From: Bifidobacterium breve
GTDB taxonomy: Bacteria; Actinomycetota; Acidimicrobiia; IMCC26256
DNA length: 6,389 nt
Direction: 5' to 3'
Assembly (NCBI GenBank): GCA_945907055.1
Contig: CAMDSG010000101.1
Location: 1-6,389 of the forward strand
The notes under the pieces were generated by a model. The model was not told where the DNA came from. It searched no databases and saw nothing but the letters and a program-made list of their open reading frames with translations. A program made the position numbers and the translations under genes. This document shows, one piece after another, positions 1 to 4,873 of the stretch; positions within the stretch are counted from its first letter, which is position 1; the number at the start of each line of letters is the position of its first letter.

Positions 1-641
1 ACAAGTAGAAACGCGTGAACCTCAATATCTTTAGCCAACGCGTGTACCAACTCGGCCTGCGCCCCAACAGGGGGACCAGCCCCAAATAGAGCGATGCGAT
101 TGGGGAGGTCGCGCTCTGTGCTCTCTTGAGTCTCTGCGAATTTCTGAGTCGCTCGAAAGATCTCGTACTGCCAAAGGAAGCGAGGGTCTAGCTCCGAGCC
201 TGCTTCATCATCGAGGGCATCACCGTTATGCCACGCTCGAAGCATTCCGGGTCGGTAGGAGCCATATCGATCGAATAGATCCGCAATATGGCGCGCAACC
301 GCTAGCGGGCGATCTCGTAGACGTTGGGCTAGGCCGCAGTGCTCTGCTAATGCCTCATCATCGAGGGCTCTAAGTATCAGCCAAGTAGTCTCATCGACAC
401 CCCAAGGCATAGCGGTGCGGATGCCAGATCTCGCACGCAACTTGCCGGTAAAAGCGAACTCGATATTCGCGCTGATCCCATGAGTGTCTCGGATAGCCGC
501 ATCGAGATACTCGGCCATACCAATATTTGGAACGATAACTAGTTGAGACTCGAAAGGATCCTCGGGGCGATGAGATACCCACTCGAGAAAAGCCGGGAGG
601 AGTTCGTCAGGGGTTGAGCAGACCGATGTAATTAGCGCCAT
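1..641 (-). CDS. recC: RecC, exodeoxyribonuclease V gamma subunit (N-terminal part, truncated by the window edge)
   Basis: RecC is the non-catalytic subunit of the RecBCD helicase-nuclease, which processes double-strand ends for recombination, degrades linear DNA and reads Chi. Only the first 213 codons lie here; the full protein is usually above 1000 residues, so the gene continues past base 1. Reading the minus strand by hand from ATG at 641 gives an open frame with the RecC N-terminal signatures in order: a DPF motif (about residues 28-30), IVPNIGMAEYL (36-46, matching the GMAQWL region of E. coli RecC), GISANIEF (55-62, E. coli GIAANIDF), ADLFDRYGSYRP (120-131, E. coli ADLFDQYLVYRP) and LPNRIALFG (179-187). 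The start is supported by a GGAGG six bases upstream. The other subunit genes are not in the window; recB and recD often lie downstream of recC, which would be off the left edge. The gene is unrelated in function to the CoA-metabolism genes next to it. Confidence 0.88.
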   Translation of the reverse strand, partial: MALITSVCSTPDELLPAFLEWVSHRPEDPFESQLVIVPNIGMAEYLDAAIRDTHGISANIEFAFTGKLRARSGIRTAMPWGVDETTWLILRALDDEALAEHCGLAQRLRDRPLAVARHIADLFDRYGSYRPGMLRAWHNGDALDDEAGSELDPRFLWQYEIFRATQKFAETQESTERDLPNRIALFGAGPPVGAQAELVHALAKDIEVHAFLL

Positions 642-645
642 GCGA

Positions 646-676
646 AGCCTCCACACGCGGCGTCAGATGTGGGGCT
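646..676 (-). promoter_or_regulatory. Hairpin that would sequester the recC ribosome-binding site
   Basis: On the minus strand AGCCCCACA (676-668) can pair with TGTGG, a bulged A, then GGCT (655-646). This gives nine Watson-Crick pairs, a 12-base loop and one bulge. The 3' arm contains the whole GGAGG of recC, and the base of the stem is five bases from the ATG. If it folds in the mRNA it would lower initiation of recC. Pairing was checked base by base; folding energy was not computed, and no RNA family is recognised. Confidence 0.4.
648..652 (-). promoter_or_regulatory. Ribosome-binding site of recC
   Basis: On the minus strand GGAGG ends six bases before the ATG at 641. This decides the recC start. 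The site lies entirely inside the arm of the predicted hairpin at 646-676. Confidence 0.75.
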
Positions 677-700
677 GGATGTGGCTCTAGATGAGGCGCT
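665..700. repeat. Three imperfect tandem copies of a 12-bp unit upstream of recC
   Basis: Adjacent units at 665-676 (agatgtggggct), 677-688 (ggatgtggctct) and 689-700 (agatgaggcgct) match one another at 9-10 of 12 positions, consensus RGATGWGGSKCT. They lie 24-59 bases upstream of the recC start, in non-coding DNA. Unit one also forms the 5' arm of the hairpin over the recC ribosome-binding site. The repeat could be a protein-binding array or simple replication slippage; nothing here distinguishes them. Confidence 0.5.
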
Positions 701-807
701 CTCGTTCGCTAATTGATTCGTAATCGCCGCGTTATTCATAACCCCAAGATAGGTCAGGGGTGGGACATGCTGCATTTGGGGATTGAGTTCTCCCCCTCTA
801 GGCGAAG

Positions 808-2043
808 TTATGAGACGTTACGGAGCAGAGCCTCATTTGCGTTCTCAGGTAACGAGGTGAGTGGGGTCGCTATCTCTGCAACTGTTGGGCCGTGGACCTC
901 GGCGAGTGGCGCAAGCGCTGCAAGATCGAAGCCGTAGAGGGCAGCGGCGTTCTCACCCAATATCTGTCGCAGCCGCTCTGGGCTCTCATCGGACCAGACC
1001 TGTCGCAGGTGCTCGCGAGAAAACGGCCCGGTTCCCTCGTCGTGTGGATAATCAGATCCCCACATAACGCGATCCATACCGATTGACTTCATCGCAAGAA
1101 CGTCCATGAGCTGCGGTGGGCTTACTGCAACCCAGCAGTTTTGGTTGAAGTACTCGGTAGCGGAGCGAGGAAGGATGCTCTCGGGTCCGTAGACCATCTC
1201 GCCGGTACGCCCTGTCGCGCGAATCTGTGCAAGGAGTGAGTCGTAACGCTCAATCATCGGCTCAATCCAGGCGCACCCCATCTCAGCCATAACAAACTTG
1301 AGTCTTGGGAATCGCTCAAAGACTCCGGAGAGGAGAAGTTGAGAGAACGGACGCTGCGAGTAGAAGGAGACCTCAGTTATGAAGAGAAGCGCGCTCGCTG
1401 GGTAGCGACCAAAATCGGGGAGACCTGTACCGCCATGGGAGTTGACTGGAATTCCCAACTCTTCGCACTCTCGCCAGAACGGATCAAGTGCTGGGTCGTA
1501 GAGCGGCGGCACGTACTTGCAGTCGGGTGGGGGTGATGCGATTAGGACTCCACCGCGCAGTCCATTCTCGGCAATCCATCGAACATCCTCAATGGCGTCA
1601 TCAACGTTATTTAGAAACACTTGACCAATGCCAGCGCGTTGATTTGGAAAGCGCGAGCAGAAATCTGCGAGCCAACGGTTGTGGGCCTGAAGGCCGGCAC
1701 GACGGTGCTCGTACTCCTCGGGCTTCGGTGGCTTAGCAAATAGAACGAACGATGGGAAGAACGGCGGAACAGTGTTGGGGTAGATGACCTCTGCGACTTG
1801 ACCATCTGCATAGAGGTCACTGTTGCGGCGATCATCATCCCAGTTGCGGACGCGCCCGCCATCTTGGAGATCGCGAAAAGGGTTCTTGTATTTGTTGCGC
1901 CACGCATCAAAATCATCGAGGTATGCGGGGTCGAGATACTCACGGTACGTCTCATGGTTAGCGCCTGCATGGCAGTCGGCTGAGATGATCGTGTAGTGGT
2001 CTGTCTTGTGAAGGTCAGTTGTGTCTGTGATGGGTGGCGTCAT
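808..2043 (-). CDS. Amidohydrolase-2 / ACMSD-like metal-dependent hydrolase
   Basis: A 411-residue protein of the amidohydrolase-2 family (PF04909), a TIM-barrel metalloenzyme group that includes hydrolases and the non-oxidative decarboxylase ACMSD. Likely metal ligands are visible: SADCHAG near the N-terminus (Asp23, His25), NSHGGTG (His203), MAEMGC (Glu254 where many relatives carry His) and the terminal MWGSDYPH (Asp331). No signal peptide or membrane segment is seen, so it is probably cytoplasmic. I chose ATG at 2043 because the family usually begins just before the ADxH strand. An in-frame GTG at 2148 would add 35 residues with no recognisable family sequence and has no ribosome-binding site. 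The chosen start also lacks one, but has a TACATT box seven bases upstream, suggesting a leaderless message. It lies downstream of and codirectional with the CoA-transferase, 142 bp away, so may be co-transcribed or have its own promoter. The substrate is unknown; decarboxylation or hydrolysis of a CoA-pathway intermediate is a guess from context. Confidence 0.85.
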   Translation of the reverse strand: MTPPITDTTDLHKTDHYTIISADCHAGANHETYREYLDPAYLDDFDAWRNKYKNPFRDLQDGGRVRNWDDDRRNSDLYADGQVAEVIYPNTVPPFFPSFVLFAKPPKPEEYEHRRAGLQAHNRWLADFCSRFPNQRAGIGQVFLNNVDDAIEDVRWIAENGLRGGVLIASPPPDCKYVPPLYDPALDPFWRECEELGIPVNSHGGTGLPDFGRYPASALLFITEVSFYSQRPFSQLLLSGVFERFPRLKFVMAEMGCAWIEPMIERYDSLLAQIRATGRTGEMVYGPESILPRSATEYFNQNCWVAVSPPQLMDVLAMKSIGMDRVMWGSDYPHDEGTGPFSREHLRQVWSDESPERLRQILGENAAALYGFDLAALAPLAEVHGPTVAEIATPLTSLPENANEALLRNVS

Positions 2044-2050
2044 GTCTGTA

Positions 2051-2056
2051 AATGTA
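2051..2056 (-). promoter_or_regulatory. Candidate -10 box for a leaderless amidohydrolase transcript
   Basis: TACATT on the minus strand fits the actinobacterial TANNNT consensus and ends seven bases before the ATG at 2043, placing the transcription start at or next to the A of the start codon. No purine-rich ribosome-binding site lies upstream and no good -35 box is seen. Confidence 0.35.
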
Positions 2057-2167
2057 ATGCAGCGAGGGGAGTAAACGGTAAGCCGATAGGGCTGTAACTC
2101 TTGGGCGCCACGATTTGAGGAGTCGGCCCCAAAATGCGAGCGAGGCACTAAGCCGAGCGCTAATTGG

Positions 2168-2179
2168 GATAGATCTATC
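2168..2179. promoter_or_regulatory. Perfect 12-bp palindrome between CoA-transferase and amidohydrolase genes
   Basis: GATAGATCTATC is a perfect inverted repeat without spacer, six bases beyond the CoA-transferase stop codon and about 125 bp upstream of the amidohydrolase start. It has no GC-rich stem or T-run, so it does not look like a terminator. It could be a small operator for a dimeric regulator such as the TetR protein at the right end, but no second copy was noticed in the window. Confidence 0.3.
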
Positions 2180-2185
2180 TACGAT

Positions 2186-3430
2186 TTACGCTATTACCCC
2201 GTCAGTACGCAGAGCCTCAAGGGCTGCCTTGTCAAGCCCAAGTATCTCTGAGAGGACCGAGTCTGTGTGCTGCCCCAGTCCGGGTGGAGGCGTCTCTGGG
2301 CCCTCGGCAACACCACTCATCTTGACGGGGTTACCAGGGGTGATTACAGGCTGTGCAACTCCATCGGGGCGAGGGATCTCGACGAGCATTCCGCGTGCCG
2401 CTACATGGGGATCATGTACGACCTCTTCGTCTGTGAAGCACGGCCCTGCGGCGACTCCAGCACTCCCTAAAGCGGAGCAGGCCTCGGCCCGAGTGAGCGT
2501 CGATGCCCATTCCTCAATTGCGGGGCGCAGCCATTCGTCGAGGTGATCGATCCAGCCTTGGCGCGTTGCAAACTTGGGGTCATCAATGAACTCTGGGTGG
2601 CCAATTGTCTCGACGAGTTTTGCAAAGTGAGCCTCGCGCCCAACCTGAATGATGAACCATCCATCGCTTGCCCTAAAGCCGTGAATGATTAGCGGCCCAA
2701 GTTCTCCACCGCGCAGGCCCATTGACCAGAAGTTTGTAACTATGTCGGTCATCGCAACCATAGCGTCATACATCGCAATGTCTACATACTGACCCTTGCC
2801 GGTTGCATCGCGATGGCGCAGTGCCGCGAGTATTCCAATTGTTGCGAATAATGCAGCGCTGATATCGCCGAGAGCGCCTACTGGTGCAACGTTTGGGTGC
2901 GCATCTCCGTATTGCTTCATGTCATAAATGCCCGACATAGCCTCCACTACTGGTGCAAAGGCTGGCCAAGTTGAGTAGGGAGTCTCCTCGGTGTTGCCGA
3001 ACCCTGAGACTGATACATAAATGGCTGCGGGGTTTACTGCTGCGATGTCTTCGTATCCAAGACCTAGTCGCGACATCGTCCCGGCTTTGGAGTTCTCTGC
3101 GATGATGTCGAAGTGCGGTGCAAGGGCGAGTACTAGGTCGCGCCCGCGCGGGTCTTTTAGATTGATGACGAGACTGCGCTTGTCTAGGTTGTTGCGCAGA
3201 AAGGTTGCTCCGGTCTTGGTCCCATCCTCGTTGGTCCAGGCGGGCATCGAGCCTCTGCCTGAGTCGCCCAATCCTGGTGGCTCAACCTTGATCACATCGG
3301 CCCCGAGGCGGGCGAGAAGTTGGGTGGCATACGGCAGGGCCTGCATCTGTTCGAGGGCCAGAACCCTCACACCATCAAGGGGCTTGCCGTTGCCTAGGGC
3401 ATCTTCGTTGCGTATATCTCCAAGTTGCAC
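2186..3430 (-). CDS. Class III CoA-transferase (CaiB/BaiF family)
   Basis: A 414-residue family III CoA-transferase (PF02515), which moves CoA between an acyl-CoA donor and a carboxylic acid through an enzyme-bound aspartyl-CoA thioester. The length is typical. Visible family features are PLDGVRVLALEQ (residues 17-28), LLARLGADVIKVEPP (38-52, CoA-binding), NLDKRSLVINLKDPRG (81-96), SGFG (142-145), GALGDISAALFA (185-196) with Asp189 aligning by eye with the catalytic Asp169 of formyl-CoA transferase, GKGQYVDIAMYDA (211-223), and the C-terminal GLGQHTDSVL (384-393). The start is GTG at 3430; no upstream in-frame start exists. It has no ribosome-binding site but has a TANNNT box seven bases upstream. 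It is transcribed away from the HMGCS-like gene, with starts only 26 bp apart. Its likely job is activation of an organic acid that the rest of the cluster metabolises. Family members take many acids (formate, oxalate, carnitine, benzylsuccinate, methylacyl-CoA epimers), so the substrate cannot be stated. Confidence 0.92.
   Translation of the reverse strand: MQLGDIRNEDALGNGKPLDGVRVLALEQMQALPYATQLLARLGADVIKVEPPGLGDSGRGSMPAWTNEDGTKTGATFLRNNLDKRSLVINLKDPRGRDLVLALAPHFDIIAENSKAGTMSRLGLGYEDIAAVNPAAIYVSVSGFGNTEETPYSTWPAFAPVVEAMSGIYDMKQYGDAHPNVAPVGALGDISAALFATIGILAALRHRDATGKGQYVDIAMYDAMVAMTDIVTNFWSMGLRGGELGPLIIHGFRASDGWFIIQVGREAHFAKLVETIGHPEFIDDPKFATRQGWIDHLDEWLRPAIEEWASTLTRAEACSALGSAGVAAGPCFTDEEVVHDPHVAARGMLVEIPRPDGVAQPVITPGNPVKMSGVAEGPETPPPGLGQHTDSVLSEILGLDKAALEALRTDGVIA
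3390..3418 (+). promoter_or_regulatory. Candidate promoter for the HMGCS-like/thiolase operon
   Basis: TTGCCT (3390-3395) and TATATC (3413-3418) are separated by exactly 17 bases, each matching the sigma-70-type consensus at 4 of 6 positions. Initiation near 3425 would give a leader of about 30 bases that includes the ribosome-binding site at 3447-3451. The promoter would lie inside the first codons of the divergent CoA-transferase gene, so the two transcripts would overlap at their 5' ends. Confidence 0.35.
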
Positions 3431-3446
3431 GTTAGAGAGGTTAGAG
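3431..3446. repeat. Direct repeat GTTAGAG in the shared divergent start region
   Basis: GTTAGAG occurs at 3431-3437 and again at 3440-3446, a nine-base period. The pair overlaps the candidate -10 box of the CoA-transferase gene and follows closely after the predicted start of the plus-strand transcript, where a bound protein could affect both directions. Seven-base repeats can arise by chance in such purine-rich DNA. Confidence 0.3.
3438..3443 (-). promoter_or_regulatory. Candidate -10 box for the CoA-transferase gene
   Basis: TAACCT on the minus strand fits TANNNT and ends seven bases before the GTG at 3430, the same spacing as at the amidohydrolase gene. The upstream minus strand is pyrimidine-rich and has no ribosome-binding site, so a leaderless message is likely. 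No convincing -35 box was found. Confidence 0.35.
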
Positions 3447-3451
3447 GGAGG
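3447..3451 (+). promoter_or_regulatory. Ribosome-binding site of the HMGCS-like/DUF35 gene
   Basis: GGAGG, within a longer purine run (3444-3457), ends five bases before GTG at 3457. This favours the GTG over the in-frame ATG at 3475, which has no ribosome-binding site at usable distance. Confidence 0.55.
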
Positions 3452-3456
3452 GGAGA

Positions 3457-4872
3457 GTGCGGTACCGTTTCACGATGCGCGGAATTATTTCTTGGGGTAC
3501 CTATCTACCATTTCGGCGGCTTGACCGCACCACAATTGCCTCGGTTGCTGGCTCAGGCGGTGGCAAGGGGACCCGAACTGTGGCCAGCTACGACGAAGAC
3601 ACGACCACCCTTGGCGTTGAGGCTGCGAGAGTAGCCCTGAGGGATTGCCCCGATGCCCACCCGCTCTCACTCTGGTTCGCAACCACAGAGCCTGCCTATC
3701 TTGACAAGACAAATGCCACGGCTATCCACGCAGCGCTTCGTCTGGATTCTGGCGTGCCGGCCTATGACGCTCTCGGCTCCATACGCTCCACTCTCGGAGC
3801 ATTACGCGCTGCGCTTGATTCTTCCTCAACTTCATTGGTTGTAACCGCGGACCGCAGAGGGAGCCTCCCCGGGAGTCCAGATGAATCTGCTGGTGGCGAT
3901 GGTGCGTCTTCAGTACTGATCGGTGACGATGCAAGCGATGCGCCGGTGCTCGCTGAGATTGTTGCGTGGGAGTCATTGACTGAAGAGTTTCTTGATCGTT
4001 GGCGTACCCCTGGAGATCTGCGCTCGCGTCAATGGGAGGAGCGCTTTGGCGAGACTCGCTATACCGACTTAGGTGCCCGGGCGATTGCTGCGTTACTCAG
4101 CACCACAGGGCTCGCTATCGACGCGATTGATTATCTAATTGTCGTTGGGCCACACGACCGCGCTAATTCTGCAGTGGCTAAGAAGTCTGGTGTCGCATCG
4201 GATCGCGTTGTAGATACCTTCGGAACCAATGTTGGCAACACGGGTGCAGCCGCTCCTCTTCTTGTTCTTGCTTCGGTTCTTGAGCGTGCCTTACCGGGGC
4301 AACGAATCCTCTTACTTGTGCTCGCTGATGGTGCTGATGCAGTGTTAGTTCGCACCACGCCAGCTATATCGCAGCACAAGCCTTCTCGAGCTGTATCCGT
4401 GCAGATCGCAGCCGGCGCACCTGTTGCATACGGTAAATACCTTGCGTGGAGAGGGCTGCTTCCCGTTGAGCCGCCACGCCGACCCGAGCCAGCGCGCCCG
4501 TCATCGAGCGCCGCTGCTCGGAACACAGAGTGGAAGTTTGGATTCGTAGGCTCCGAGGACGAAGACGGAGTCGTGCACCTGCCGCCGGCCGATGGCGAGT
4601 GGAGCATGCGCCCTATGTCTGAGGTGCTCGGGACAATCGTTACCTTCACAATCGATCGCCTCGCGTACTCACAGAGCCCGCCCGTTGTATTCGCAGTTGT
4701 TGACTTCGATGGTGGCGGTCGATTGCCGGTCGAACTAACTGATGTTGACCCTGAAGATGTCGCAATTGGTGGAAGAGTTGAGATGACATTTAGAAAACTC
4801 TTTACGGCTGACGGAATTCATAACTATTTCTGGAAAGCGCGACCAGTGCGCGGGAATGGCGTGGAGGGCTGA
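3457..4872 (+). CDS. HMG-CoA-synthase-like protein fused to a DUF35 OB-fold domain, lacking the catalytic Cys
   Basis: A 471-residue two-part protein. Residues about 7-305 have the thiolase fold of HMG-CoA synthase/KAS III: RGIISWGTYLPFRRL at the start, ATTEPAYLDKTNA (Glu78 matching the synthase Glu), and GPHDRAN (His233). After TFGTNVGNTGAA, about 305-350 form a linker helix ending in a proline- and arginine-rich stretch, and about 388-466 form a DUF35 OB fold (PF01796) with GTIVTFTIDRL, VVDFDGGGRLPVELTDVDP and VEMTFRKLF. Two oddities are visible. The nucleophile position (around Ser108 in ALGSIRSTLG) has no Cys; the only Cys in the whole protein is Cys64. The zinc ribbon that normally precedes the OB fold, with CxxC pairs, has none in residues 360-385. 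A scaffold or cofactor role for the thiolase encoded next is therefore more likely than HMG-CoA synthesis. The start is GTG 3457 with GGAGG; the alternative ATG 3475, preceded by a TACCGT box at six bases, would remove six residues. Confidence 0.82.
   Translation: MRYRFTMRGIISWGTYLPFRRLDRTTIASVAGSGGGKGTRTVASYDEDTTTLGVEAARVALRDCPDAHPLSLWFATTEPAYLDKTNATAIHAALRLDSGVPAYDALGSIRSTLGALRAALDSSSTSLVVTADRRGSLPGSPDESAGGDGASSVLIGDDASDAPVLAEIVAWESLTEEFLDRWRTPGDLRSRQWEERFGETRYTDLGARAIAALLSTTGLAIDAIDYLIVVGPHDRANSAVAKKSGVASDRVVDTFGTNVGNTGAAAPLLVLASVLERALPGQRILLLVLADGADAVLVRTTPAISQHKPSRAVSVQIAAGAPVAYGKYLAWRGLLPVEPPRRPEPARPSSSAAARNTEWKFGFVGSEDEDGVVHLPPADGEWSMRPMSEVLGTIVTFTIDRLAYSQSPPVVFAVVDFDGGGRLPVELTDVDPEDVAIGGRVEMTFRKLFTADGIHNYFWKARPVRGNGVEG
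4863..4868 (+). promoter_or_regulatory. Ribosome-binding site of the thiolase gene
   Basis: GGAGGG inside the last codons of the preceding gene ends five bases before ATG at 4874. It decides for this start over the in-frame ATG at 4856, which would overlap the upstream gene by 17 bases. Termination and restart are one base apart, so translation is probably coupled. Confidence 0.65.
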
Positions 4873-4873
4873 G

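Noticed and set aside
205..368. Two copies of TCATCATCGAGGGC exactly 150 bp apart within recC
   Set aside because: Both encode ALDDEA in frame, in separate acidic segments; no larger duplication surrounds them, so chance or codon bias is enough.
731..742. GTTATTCATAAC inverted repeat upstream of recC
   Set aside because: Five-base AT-rich arms are common by chance, and no well-spaced promoter elements accompany it.
741..761. ACCCC/GGGGT inverted repeat as a terminator for the amidohydrolase gene
   Set aside because: The stem is only five pairs with an 11-base loop and no T-run follows on the minus strand.
2044..2148. N-terminal extension of the amidohydrolase from GTG at 2148
   Set aside because: The 35 extra residues show no family similarity, there is no ribosome-binding site, and the ATG at 2043 is closer to the conserved first strand.
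3021..3524. 167-codon open frame on the plus strand
   Set aside because: It lies antisense to the CoA-transferase and runs into the HMGCS-like gene out of frame; its translation is Arg/Ser/Pro-rich with no family pattern.
4131..4649. 172-codon open frame on the minus strand
   Set aside because: It is antisense to the well-supported HMGCS-like/DUF35 gene and its translation is low-complexity, typical of a shadow frame.
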